Assembly: GCA_009760885.1 (NCBI GenBank)
Contig: CM019704.1
Span: 13,747,803 to 13,811,802, forward strand
Direction: 5' to 3'
DNA: 64,000 nucleotides
Origin: Achatina immaculata
Lineage: Eukaryota > Mollusca > Gastropoda > Stylommatophora > Achatinidae
A program made the position numbers and the translations under genes. This document shows, in pieces, positions 24,201 to 38,200 of the stretch (the stretch's first letter is position 1; each line of letters opens with the position of its first letter). The notes under the pieces are model-generated. The model did no database searches. It was not told where the DNA came from and worked only from the letters and a program-made list of their open reading frames with translations.

Positions 24201-27200
24201 GGCAATAGAAACATGATAGCCACTAGAGGAGGTGTCGGGGAGGGGTGGGAGGAATAAGGGGACGTGGAAAGATAATGAATGAAGAACATAAACACCTGCA
24301 GGGAGAAAATGTGAAACTGGTGAATAGGACAAGACCCTATAGACACCAGTATATTGCCAGAGAAGAAAAGAGAGTGGTGGTAGGGAGGGGGAGCATAAAG
24401 AAAGAAAGTAGAGTTAAAAAAAAAAGGGGGAGTGGAAAACTAAAGAAGTTACAGAAAGCTGAAGACATTGTTAATTCCAGCTGGTGGAGACAGCCAGTTT
24501 GGAAAATAAGGCGCAGTTCTAGGACCCCCCGAGATCGTACATCAGCAGAACAAAAGCGGATCACACTAACAGAAATGTCCTGTTTTCCCCTGTGGTTGCT
24601 AAGGCAAAAATGTTTAGCCACAGGTGTCCAGACTCTCTTAGAAATATCACTGAGATGCTGGCGAAATCGATCTCCTAAGCGTAAGCCAGTCTCCCCTATG
24701 TACTTCAAACCGCAACGTTTGGACATAATAGCATAAAAAACATTGCGTGAAGTACAGGTGAAACCCTCCTGTACTGATAACGTGGACTTAGGGAAGGAGA
24801 TCTGGCTAGCCTCGACAACAAACGGACAAATGTTGCATCTACGGCGTCTGCAACATCTGGTACCATAAAAAGTGTCATCTGTCTTAAGATGACTACGAAT
24901 TAAAAGGTCCCTGAGGTTCTTGTCCTGTCTGTAGGCTACCAATGGGGGTTCCCCAAAAAGTTCACGTGTATCAGGCTCGGTTTGGAGGAGATGGAGATGG
25001 TGAAACAGTATGTTTTTAAATGCCAAGCTTTCTTCTGTCAACGCGGCTATCCAGAACATGTTCTCTCGTCATCTTGGAACCGCATCAGCCATATATCGTG
25101 ACAACAAGCCCTCACCCCTAAACTGCACTGTAGCTTGGACAGAGTTAAACTGGTACTCACGTACCACCCTCATAGCTTGGCAGTTAAAAACATAATGTTT
25201 CACCATCTCCATCTCCTCCAGACCAAGCCTGATACACGTGAACTTTTTGGGGAACTCCCATTGGTAGCCTACAGACGGGACAAGAACCTCAGAGACCTTT
25301 TAATTCGTAGTCATCTTAAGACAGATGACACTTTTTATGGTACCAGATGTTGCGGATGCCGTAGATGCAACATTTGTCCATTTGTTGTCGAGGCTAGCCA
25401 GATCTCCTTCCCTAAGTCCACATTATCAGTTCAGGAGGGTTTCACCTGTACTTCACGCAATGTTTTTTATGCCATTATGTCCAAACGTTGCGGTCTGAAG
25501 TACATAGGGGAGACTGGCTTACACTTAGGAAATTGATTTCGCCAGCATCTCAATGATATTTCTAAGAGGGTCTGGACACTTGTGGCTAAACATTTTTGCC
25601 TTAGCAACCACAGGGGAAAACAGGACATTTCTGTTAGTGTGATCCGCTTTTGTTCTGCTGATGTACGATCTCGGGGGGTCCTAGAACTGCGCCTTATTTT
25701 CCAAACTGGCTGTCTCCACCCAGCTGGAATTAACAATGTCTTCAGCTTTCTGTAACTTCTTTAGTTTTCCACTCCCCCTTTTTTTTTTAAACTCTACTTT
25801 CTTTCCCTATGCTCCCCCTCCCTACCACCACCCTCTTTTCTTCTCTGGCAATATACTGGTGTCTATAGGGTCTTGTCCTATTCACCAGTTTCACATTTTC
25901 TCCCTGCAGGTGTTTATGTTCTTCATTCATTATCTCTCTACGTCCCCTTTTCCCTCCCACCCCACCCCCGACACCTCCTCTAGTGGCTATCATGTTTCTA
26001 TTGCCTTTTCCCCCTACCCCTTTCTACCACTTGTTTTCCTCCTCTCTCTCCACCTCTTCTTTACAATTGGCTCTGTCGGGTATCCTTTGTTGTGGTCAGC
26101 ATGGTCCTTCCTTCTACTACACACATTTCTCTGTTTTCTACTTCTGGAGGAGGCCACAATCAGATAAGTTCTTCGTTTTTTTTTTTTTTTGTCTTGTGCA
26201 TGTAATCCTCGAAAAAGGCTCACGCCGAAATATCAGATGTTGTATGTTTTTCATTTATATATTCTCATACTTTCTATTCGTTTTTTCTGACCTTACTCAC
26301 TCCCTCTCTCACTTTGTAAAACTGCACCATACACCTCTATCTACCAGTGCTCATGAATCATCTGCTGAGTACAATTCAGGTCAGCACATGAAGCTGATGT
26401 TCAAGTGAATGTTTCAGGCAATTTTCCCTTGTCTGATTAGCAGACTTCAGTTTAAATTGCAACATCGCATTTGTTGCATTTCTTTTTTTTTTAACAGTAT
26501 AGTTTCATAAAGAGATTCTGTGGTTGAAATCTCGCTTTTTTTTGTTTTTTATATTCCCTTCTGTTCTTACTCTTAATAAAGTTGCCCCATAGATTTTATT
26601 ACATTTTTTTGGGCACTAGATTTAAATAAAACAACGCAGAGAGATGAAGATGAAAAGGAAAGTGACAAACAACAACAAAGAGGAATATAAATCTTTAATA
26701 AAAGAAGTACAAAGAAACATAAGGAAAAACAAAAAATAATACATACAAGATTGTTGTGAAAGAATAGAAGGACATCAAACGTGTGGAAGAGATAGTGAAA
26801 TGTTTAAAGAAATGAAGACACTGACAAAAAATGTCACACCTAAACTAAATGAAATTTGTGATGAGATGGGGAAGACCTTGACAGAGACAGAGGAAATTCT
26901 AGAAAGATGGAAGGAATACTGCAGAGTAATGTCTGAAACAACCGACTGTGAAAGCAGAAATCAACAGTGTGAATTATTACTGGAGGAGAAAGAACCCGAA
27001 CCGACAATTGAAGAAGTTTTATGGGCAAATAAAGAATATGAAAAATGGTAAATCACCAGGATGTGATGAGATAACAGCTGAATTTATTAAAGCAGGAGAA
27101 AAGGAATGTGAATAATCTATCATGCACTATGTAAAAAGATATGGCATTCAGGTATTTGGCCAAAAGAACGGAAATGAACTGTAATCATACCACTGCCAAA

Positions 27201-30200
27201 AAAGGGTAACTTGAAAAGTGTAACTATGGAACTGTTGCTCTGATTAGTCATGCCAGTAAAATTCTATTAAAAATCATAATGGGTAGGCTTCATAAGAAAA
27301 CAGAAGAAGTCAATATGGTCCAAGCTGATTTTAGACAAGGAAGAAGATCAAGAGATCATATACTGAACATAAGATTAATATTAGAGAAATGCAGAGAATT
27401 TAATGTGAATGTATATTTATCTTTTATAGACTATTCAAAGGTATTTGATTGTGTACAACACCAGAAACTTTGGGAAATAATGGAAAAAATGGGATTTCCA
27501 ACACATTTGATACAATTAATATCACTGCTGTATCTACACCAACAGGCAGCAGTAAGAATAAATGGTGAAACAACAACTTGGTCTGAGATAAATCAAGAGG
27601 TCCGTCAGGGGCGCATACCTAAAATTGATGGATATTTTATGGTAGATATTTGATGGATATAACTGATGGTTCAGTAAATTATTACAACATCTCAGTGTTG
27701 AGAAAATGAGATGAAATAAGCCCAACCTCAAATTCTTTGACTGCCGCTGCAAATGCTGGGTTCTTCTTAACAGCATCCTCTAAGACTGCAGTTGCATTCT
27801 CAAAGTTCCGAATGTATGAGGAGTACAGCTTTAGGAATGGGCCCTTTTTCACAAAAATGTCACAAAGTCTGGGATTTGTTTCCCTGGTAACAGGAAGTTT
27901 AAAAAAAAAAAAAAAGAATCAAATCTATGTAAATTTACACAAATCTTATACAGGGTACTAAAATAAAACTCTGTACCAATATATGCATGGAAAAAAAAAA
28001 ACTTCTGAAAAAACACAAGCGCACAGTTGTAACGTTTCAGTTTTTCTCTATTTCTTTGTCTTGTGTGTATGATTAAGGTTCACACCGAAACATCACAACT
28101 GTGCACTTGTTAAGTAATAAAGTTGTTCCTACTTTTTTCCTAGTTCATACATTTACCTCTTGGTAGAGAGCACTGAATATTATATATTAATCGTGGAAGA
28201 GGGCTTATAAAATTCAGTGCTCTCTTACACTACCTACCCCATGGTAAATATACTGAAGTTAAACATAATTAGCACATAATAGTCGTCAGAGATGTTGAAA
28301 ACAAAAAGTGACTGTATCACAAGCATAAATGGAGGACATAATAATACAATCTGACAGTCTTGCTAAGGAACAATTATTCACTACCCTGTTCATATGCATT
28401 ATTTGTGTAATATCTGGTGTCTGTGATGATGCATATATGTCCACAGATATGCAAAATAAATATACACAATCACCCCTGTCAAGATGCACCGCAGCAGTTT
28501 CAGTTACATTTGGAACATGTGCATGAGACTCAAATGAGTCTTGCTGGCAGCGCCGTTAATTATATTTGCAACTGGTAGTTAGTCATTCATTGCAACTATG
28601 CCTGGAATACCAGTGGGAGGATACAACCTAAACAATCTAAGTAGCAGTGAGAGGATACAACCTAAACAATCTAAGTAGCAGTGAGAGGATACAACCTAAA
28701 CAATCTAGGATATGTGGATGACATGGTACTAATGGCCCAAAGCAAAGAAGAGACAAAAAAATGTAGTAAAAAAAGTGATGACAAAGGACACAGTTTAAAT
28801 AAGAAGACAGGTCATGGTCATATCCAAGAAAGAAACATCAGCAAAATATAACATCAAAGCAAAGGGCACAGAATTAAAGCAACTGGACAAATTCAAGTAT
28901 CTAGGAACAATAATAACAAGATGAAAGATGCAAAACCAAAATAAGGAGGAGAATAGCCCCGGTCAAGTCAGTATTTATGAAAATCACATTATGCAATAAA
29001 GCTCTGTTAATGCATACTGAAAAGTATGTCACACTGAACCCATATTGTTATATGGGTGTGAAGCATGGACACCAACCAAGAGCACTCAGAATCTGCTGGA
29101 AGCAGCGGAGATGTTCCTAAGATGGTCAGCCAAGAAAATAATGAAGAGGTTCTAAGTGAGGCTGGGCAAAAGAGATTCAGAACACAACAGTCCAGATTTG
29201 TAGGACATGTTTTGAGAAGAGGCAAAATGGAACACTTCGTGACATCAGGAAAACTGGAGGGACAAAGAAAGATAAGCAAACAAGATACTTGATGGACTAA
29301 AAGAGTGGAGCAAGTCCAACACACAGAGAAAAAGCAAAGGATAGATGGTTGTGGAAATCAATGTCTTACTGGCATGGACCAGAGAGAGAGAGAGAGTGTG
29401 TGTGAGTGAGTGAGAGAGAGTTAGGCATTATGTTTCAGTTTTAAACACAGGTGCACATTATGCACCATCTTCACCTCTCCGGTTTGCACTGATCCTTGCT
29501 CTCACTTGATCAAAGTGAATCCTCAAAATCTCCTATCATCCACTCATCTTTAACATCTCCCTCATTGTTCATTCTTCCTTCAACTTTTCCCTCATGTATG
29601 ATCTTCATTACAGGTTTTGTAGATAGGATAAATATTTGGTTTTTTAAATCTACAACTTCCTTGAACCTGAATCAGCACTTTTTTTTGTTTTCCATTTTCT
29701 TACCACTTGTCTATCCGTTCCTGGAGATCCTTCAGTAAATCTTCATTGAAATTTTGCAGCTGTGGGAGAAAGTCCAGGATTTTGTTCAGAATTTCTGATG
29801 GAATTACAGGATGACCTAGTTTCTCAGTTGTTTTCGAAATGTGAAATCTAAAATCCTGAAAAATATAAAGGTAATCCTTTATGTTACATACATTAAAATA
29901 CTTAAGAAGATTAATTTATCTCTTTAGATTAAAAATGTACACACCTGTCAGTTCCCTTGGGAACAACTGTGTTAAGAACACACTTATCTTAACATAGTCT
30001 TTGTGAGACAAGGAACATAGATCTGATTGCTTAAAAACCCTGACCTACTTCTGAAGCCCAGAAACCTGTAGCAATCAACACTAATTATAATATTAGTATG
30101 GTGGATGGATAGGGACATGGAGATTACTGGCAGGGATGAGGAAAATCTGAGGTGAAATCAATGAATCCAGGACGTGACAACCCCATGGGTCTCAACAACA

Positions 30201-33200
30201 ATGGCTACCAGAATTAGAGCCAGCAGACTATAGGTGGCGGGGAATGGATATTGTTGAAGCACTCATCGGATTCATCATCCCAAAGTTAGAGTGTCTCTGT
30301 GAAACTGTCTCAAAGTCGTTAGGCCTGATGTGGAGAAGGGGCTTAAGTACAGCCACCAGAGGTTAGAAAACAGGCCAGCCTACACCATTATCTTCACAGC
30401 AGTCCGAGCAAGACCACAGTCTGCCCTAGCAAGGAAAGGTGCTGAAGCTGGAGGTACGGCCAAAAGGCGCATCACAAAAATCAAGGCACCACGCATTACT
30501 GATAAATGCATATGAAGAAGAAGACATGCTTGTCAGTCATACATGATATATGTTTTAAGGGAAGAATAACTGGTTGCACTGGCACTGCCCCCATACCAGA
30601 GAAGAAGCTATCACCACTATCACCAATTTTAATATCTATACTGCCAATACTGCCAGGTTACCAAGTGTGGTCTCATCTATGCTTATGTCATACTGATCTA
30701 CAAACAAGGGCATAATAGGACTGAGATGGCCTGGGATATGCAAACATTCCAGGATCACTTGTCCAACTAGTGCCGTAATTACAATACAGTGATCAACCCA
30801 TGTAAGGCACAGGTGTTATGGTGTTCTACGAACAACAGAGTCGTTGAAGATGAGATGCCAGCAATCCACCGCAATGGGTTGCAGGTCAAGAGAGTCCACA
30901 GCCTAAAGTATCTGGTTATAATGTTTGACTGATTGTTGTCTTACCATGGGCACATTGACAATGTTATACAATGAGCACAAATAGGACTAAGTGCTATTAA
31001 GGAAGTGAATAGGTGGGATTGCAGCAATGGATACTTGTACGGCTAATGAAGACACTGGCGCTAGCAGTGATTTGATTACGGGCTCAGACAACTGACCTCA
31101 TCCAAAAACCAAATTGACAAAATGGACAGAATTTGGAATGAAGCTATATATACCATTCTGGACTGCACAAAAGATACTCCAATTGTGACCATGGGATACA
31201 TGCTGTGCTTGCCTGGCATTGAGTCAGACACAAAGTTGCACAGGCAAGGCTTATCTCATGGTGGTTGGCAATACCCTCATCTCCTGCATAAATCACTGGC
31301 TGTAATGAATGGCTGTTGTATAAATGTGGTAGTTCATGGATGGCTGAGGCTGAAACATCTATTAATGCTGTGTGTGCTGAGAAGGATATAGCAAAAGGAA
31401 CAGAATGATAGAGATGAGAGATGATGCCAACAGGCTCAACAGAGTAGTCATCATGGTGCTTGGCAGAGAATGTAGAGAATGGATGGGAGGTAGGATTGAC
31501 TTTGCAATTCAGAAGCTCGTTTACGTTCACGCTCAATCATTTGATCCTGTCATCTTTACAGATGGCTCAGTGATATGAAGGAAACTGTGGATGGGGCTTC
31601 ATTGTCTATAGGCGAAGCAGATTGGTGGCACAGAATGGAGAGGCCCTCCTGCATGATGACACTGAGCAATAGGATGGAAAATGAGGCACTGATCAAGGCT
31701 CTGTCCTGGCTAGTCCAGCAAGATGAATCACATGGTACAGTGGTGGCAGACTCTCAAAGTATGTTCTGCAAGATGAGAGGGGTTTGTTACATCATGAATG
31801 GGTTTAGAGGCAATGAGGTAGTGGATCTGCCTGTAATGCTATTGCAACAGGTGTGATTCCTATGGACAGGATGGATATACTGAAGTTGGTGGCTGAGGAA
31901 TTGATGCAGGAGGAAGAAAGGGGATGTGTTGATAATATATATCTACAGAGAATGAATGATGGAGGTGTGAGGAGAGAGGAAGGAAGAGCCAGGTGATTGG
32001 CTGGTAAAATTCGAGGGTGCCAGAACCAACAGCTGACTGGCATTATTAGTGTTTATGAAACAGAGAGCAGGCCATGCACGTGTGTCCCTGAGTGTGATGA
32101 TGCTAGTTTTACATTTAAGATTAATTTAATGCTCCCAAAAAGAAAAAGAAGAAAACAGACAAATAAGATGATGACAGAAATGTTTCACATTTTGGTGTGA
32201 AAATGTAATTTTTCTGCCATTCTCTATCTGAAATTCATTTATTCATTCATTACATACATTGCTTTTAGGCACTCATGCTGATCTATGTTTTACAGTTCTT
32301 TGTATTTAAAATCAGATCAAGCGTCTTTCTTTTTTCTGAGTGACTTTTTCAACCTGACAGGATTTTTTTTTCCCCATTCTCCCTTTCTTTTCCACTGAAT
32401 ACTCCAGTAACTGTCAGTTTCTCATGACATGTCCACAGAATGCTGTGTTCTTAAGATTTTAACCAATTTTTGTTGTTCTGTAACTTTTTTTTGTCTCTCT
32501 ATTTGCCAAAAGTACCTTCTTCAAAACCACACCTCCTGAATAATTTGAAATTCTGTTTTATCTGTTTATTGTCAGTAAGTCTTACAACAGTACCAAGTGG
32601 TACCATAATACTCTTTTTTATTCTCAGTCTTTAGAACAAGCTCCTTTTTGTTAGTATTTGCTCTGTACCTTAAAAAGTTGCATAATAAAAAGCTGTGTGT
32701 GTTACATGTTGAAATATATATTTTTTTAATTATTAATTTTTATATACTGTCATTCTCAATACCTCATTTATACTGAAACACAATATAAATGATAAAATAA
32801 TTTGAAATGTCAGTTACATTCTACCTTTGCTTTGAATTTTAGCTTAATTTTTAAATACTTTTTCCACAGTTCATTTTCAGTCTTGGTATGTAAACAATAT
32901 ACAAAGTTATAAAAACAACCACAAATCAAGAGATGTAACCACCAAAAAAAATGAAAAGATTCAAGAGCATGTCAGAAAGTCTTTTCATATATTTTCAATA
33001 GTTGCATCCCCTGATCTGCAGTTACTTTATGACTTGTTCTTATATAGCTTTAAGTTGTAACGTTCTCTTTAAATTATATAATTTTCAACATCTTCAACTC
33101 TTGCAACGATCTTATGTTTAATTATAAATTAGTCTACAACAGCAATAACAATAAAAAAAAATTATTCATAAAAACATTACATAAAAATTGTGATCATTAA

Positions 33201-35207
33201 GCATACAAATTCTTTGCAAGATTTGAAGCTCAGTCACTACTTCTTCTTCTGCATTCAAAGTTGTTGATCATATCAAATCCTGGTCACTGTTGACATGGCA
33301 AAGCTCGCAGTCCTCTCCAGACATCCATTAAAACTGGTTCCGAAATATCAAGAATTGTTCCACTAATTCACAGCATGTGGTGCACCCGTCACCATCTTGA
33401 CCGGAAACCAGTCACTACTTATTGTTAGCTCTTTCACATTTTTCCTTCTTTCACTCTGTTCTCTCTGCCTTATTCTTATTATTATTATTATTTTTTTTTT
33501 TTGCTATTAATATCTGATGAAGCCACAAGTTGAAACCCATTGTTGTCTTGTAAGCTTATTTCCTATCATTACAACAAAAGAGAAAGTCACCAAGGGCAAA
33601 GGCTGAGAGTTAAAGACAAGCTTACCAGATTAAGCAGTCTAAGGACATCAACAAATGTGCTTTCTGATGATGCAATTTCTTTGGCAATGAAGAAAACCTT
33701 CTTGGCCTTCCTCTGGGCCTGATGAATAAAAAAAAATCAGGGAACAAATCAATGACAATACTGTGGTTATCTATACTGAGTTTGACTTAATTTTAAAACA
33801 GATAAATTAGTTCTTGTATAACATGTATGCCAAGACCAGGAGACTATATATAACATCTCCTTTCAAGCTTTATCTGAGGGTGAGCTATCTGAAAAGCTAT
33901 TCTCTCATGCCATTGAGATAATTAGTGCTCATATTTTCCTTGCCAGGATCATGACCTGGCCACCTTTTCTTCCTCAGTTCAAGGAGAACCAAGGTACTCA
34001 TTTCGGCAACTGGGTGATATGGCTGGGAGGGGGGAGGAGAGGAGGGAAAGAGGAGGAATCCTCCAGCCAGACTTGAACCATCGACTTCTGTGTGAAAGAC
34101 AGACTCATTAACCATCATGTCACTTAGGCACCTTTAGCTATCTGAAAGTCAGTTTTGAAATAGTGACATTATTATTTTGTTACAGATTGTATCATCTTAT
34201 ATACTGTGCATGCAAGATCACACTACTTACATAGATTTCTTCCTTATCTTCTTCTGGCTCGGTGTCAGTTCCAGAGCTCACAATTTCTTCCATGTTCGGT
34301 GCCCCTAGTGTCTGGCTGCTTCCTTCATGTTCACTGCCTGTGCTATGTTGACTGACCACTGACACAGGGCGGTCTAAGGATGAGCTGGATGAACTAGATC
34401 CTCGCTCAGCAGGAATTGTCTTCTGGACAAATTCGTCATCAATGTGCTCTCCATCTGTGGTATGTGATACAGATGGGTCATCATTTGTAGTGATGTCTGC
34501 CACTGAAGGGTCATCTTTTGTAGCAGCTTCTACAGATGGCTTAATACCATCTGCAGTGTCTGTTACTGAATCAATGACAGTATTACAATCAGCATTGACT
34601 TTCTCTTTCCCATAATCATCAGCTAGTTTTGTATCTGGCTCATCAACAGCCACAGTGGCAGCTGGGATCTTAGATTTTTTAAAAGATTTCCCCATGCCCA
34701 AACTTTGAGCCACTTTTTGGATCAAAGCACTTTTGGCCATCTTTTCCATTTGTTTCTGCTCCTTAGGACTATAACTCTTCTTCACTTGATCTGGTGTCTT
34801 ACTCATATTTGAAGACACTGGGGTTGTGGGTCTGAACTCAGCAGAACCGAATTTAGTATTATCCTTTGTTACTTTTACAGGGGTTTCTTTTGACTCATCA
34901 TTCAGTGGAGAAGCCCTGGGTGCTCGAGGAAGCAGTGTTGGCGGTGGTGTTTCATCTTTCTCTTGTGAGTTTGCTGCTTAAATTAAAAACATACATCAGT
35001 TACTGAAACAAAGTACTCTCAAAATGTAAAATGACTCTTGCTGCCATTGTTCACTAAAGAAAAGAAACAAAGTTTATAAAATACAATCACTAAATGCTCT
35101 TTTTCTAAGACAATTAATGATAGAATTACACAGTGTAGTAAAAAACTTAATACCTTTGCAATTAGTACTTCTTTTTTCTGTTTGCATATGTTTATGCTCT
35201 TTTAACC

Positions 35208-35245
<38 letters not shown>

Positions 35246-38200
35246 GGATATGTTTGTGCAGTCAAGACAGAAGAAGGGATGAGTGATTGGTTCCAGATTT
35301 GAAACAGGCGTGAAACAAGGATGTATACTGTCTCCTTTACTTTTTATGATTACAATAGACTTCATAATGAAAAAATGCTGCACAGGTAACACAGGTATTG
35401 ACTGGGTACATGGGACCCAACTAGAAGATCTTGATTTTGCTGATGACATAACTCTTATCAGTAATAATGTGAATTTCATGCAAGAAAAAACAGATAGCCT
35501 GTCTTCACTGGCTAGCAAAATAGGACTTGAAATTAACAAGGACAAAACAAAAATAATGAAAATTCCTCTCAATCAAAATGGAAAAATACACATAGAAGGG
35601 ACAGATATTGAAGAAGTCAATCAATTTGCATACCTTGGCAGCTACATAGACCAAGATGATGACACTAGAAAGGAAGTTAGGATCAGAAATGCAAAAGCAG
35701 CATCAATCTTCAAGAATCTTGAGAACATATGGAATTCAAAAGTTATAAGCACAAAAACCAAGTTAAGACTATTCAATTCAAATGTAATATCCACCCTCAT
35801 TTATGCATGCGAGAGCTGGAAAACAACTAAAGAAATAGAAAAGAAATTAGACTCTTTTGAAAACAAATGCCTAAGGAAAATACTCGGCATCAAGTGGAAT
35901 GAATTCAAGAACAATGCAGAGATAAGACAGATGACTGAACAACATCCAGTCTCATGGGTGATCAGGAAAAGGAGATGGACATATGTTGGTCACTTGATGA
36001 GAAGAAATGATCAGAGAATACCAAAACAAGCTATCAAGTGGAACACAACAGGCCGAAGAAAAAGAGGCAGACCGCGTGAAACTCTGAAGAGGACATTATT
36101 AAGAGAGGCCAAATTAACAGGCATAAAATCCTTTGATGAGGTTGAAAGACTCGCAGAAGACAGGAAAAATTGGCGAACTACTTTGCGAGCCCTATGTGAT
36201 GTTTAACGGCATGGGAAGGATATAAGATATAAATATATACACACACATTAATATATGTGTATATATTATCATGAAGTGCCATGCAACAAAAGAAGATGTT
36301 CTCCAATTTCTCTGTAAAATCCATGACATGCGTATTATGGCATCTACTTTTATTTCAGCTCAGTTAGAACCTCCACTCCCTTCATCCTGTAAAGCCAGCT
36401 CACCAACATCCACTCAACTACACACCCACATCCTCAGCATCTGAGTAATGGGATGCCTCACTTTATATATTATGTTTCTCTGCTTGTATCTGAGCTAATC
36501 AAGTTGTTCTAACTTACAGTTCATATTCATTACATGCTGTGCCAGGTAACATTTGCAGTCATGATTCTCTAGCTTCTAGCTTGCACAATCACAGATATTT
36601 TCAATTAATTCAAATAGTTTTATCCCATGCTACTTGAGCAATCTGCCAAGATATTTTTCTCTCTGTGAAGAATGATCGACAAGGGAATGAAAGTACAACA
36701 GTGATTTCCCTATCTCTTCCATTCAGTTTGCCTAGAGTTCTCTGCTACCATTTGTCTAGTTAGACCAGTGTTTCCCAGGCTTGTTCAAACTGCTGCCCCT
36801 TTTTCTCCCAGGTCACATCATTAATTCCACCCCCCCCCCCCACCTCACTGTATGACTTATTAGACTAGGATATGCATTACACAACTAAAAACTTAAGCAA
36901 GCAAACCAGTTTATTTAACAATATGAAGGAGTACATTTATAACTCACCTACTGCATTATTTTCTCAACTTTTAATGTGATGGATGAGTTTCATGTAGGGA
37001 CACAAGTTTCTTAATATTAGTTTGAAAAGTGCTAAGAATGAAAGCATTACTGCCACTGTCATCTGCTTTGTTTTCTCTCAATGCTCCCCCCCCCCCCCCC
37101 CACAGAGCCCCCTTTTCACCATTTTTCTTTCACTGCTGCACCCCTCCCCCCCTTTCTTTCCAGTGCCCATGGGGGGGGGGTGTTATTGCCCACTTTGGGA
37201 AACACTGAGTTAGACGAACCCGCAAAGCAGCAGGCTACTCGTTTTGGTCTGCTGTTGTTTATTCAAATATCCATAGGTGCTGACCTGTATATGCAAAAGT
37301 CATTCCATCATTTGCCACCTGGTGGACACACCTGGCAGAAGGACAGGTTTCTTCTAACAAGTAAAACAAAGCATGACAAATATATTTCAATGACAAATGA
37401 ATGTGTCTGCATATCAGTGCTGAAAATCAGAGCAGTTTCGATGAAAAAAAATTTTTTTTCCTCCATTCAAATGATAGATTATGCTAAAAAAAAGAAATGT
37501 CATTTGAGTGAAGTCATCAGCTTCCTCTAGTGATGGTCTTCTGTATCGAGACTTTCCTTCTTACCTCAGCAAGATTAACTGAAATTGAAAAAAAAACTAG
37601 AAATTTCTTAGTCAATGCCAATGTTTCTGAAGATCAAATAGATTAAATGAGACTTCTGACAAAATACTGCCCTGCACAATGCTCTTGCTTTATATAACAA
37701 ACTAAATGTAACTCTGCTCTCAGAAAGACTTACCTTCTCTTGCTCTGGCACTGTCTGAAATTTCATGGTAGTCATGGTCCTTGCCTGCCATATTTGGTCG
37801 TGTGTATGACACGCTGCGGGACTTTTTAACAGTTGGTGATGATGATGCTTGTGCAGTGTCCAACTTGTTGCTATTTTCACTGTGTAATTTTATCATATAA
37901 TATGGATACCAGTGTTCTCATTCATAAAAAAACGTTCTTCTACTCATGGACTTAATCATACAGCCATGTTCTAAATTTCCATTCAGTTTTTGCCAGGTTC
38001 AGAATACAAGGGAGACTTTAAAAGTAGCTTTAATTTTTTTTCTTTCTTTCAATTTCAGTAAAATGTACAAATATAATTTAAAACTCCTTATCACTTTTCA
38101 ACAGTCACTACATTCAATGCAGGTCTGCAACTACTTCACTAATGTTTGCATTCCTCAAGGAAAAAAAAAATCTTCTGATCAACTCTGTGAACAACTATGC

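Larger units (their letters stand above)
23834..26346. mobile_element. Penelope-like element, inverted dimer
   Basis: Two copies of the 3' half of a Penelope-like element lie head to head: left arm about 23862-25027 (minus), right arm about 25174-26343 (plus), spacer about 145 bases. Both encode the C-terminal linker ([20 protein letters not shown]), a [11 protein letters not shown] zinc-like motif and the GIY-YIG-type endonuclease ([10 protein letters not shown] ... FRQHL). The left copy is open over this region; the right copy has a stop in place of an arginine codon (25534-25536). Both end in ggctcacgccgaaatatc. A 12-base duplication, gtgctcatgaat, flanks the dimer (23822-23833, 26347-26358). 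No reverse transcriptase core is present. Confidence 0.92.

Noticed and set aside
24245..24736. Basic plus-strand frames in the Penelope left arm
   Set aside because: They are antisense to the GIY-YIG segment and arise from its composition.
37022..37213. Proline-rich frame within the MITE
   Set aside because: It results from poly-C tracts inside a non-coding hAT MITE.
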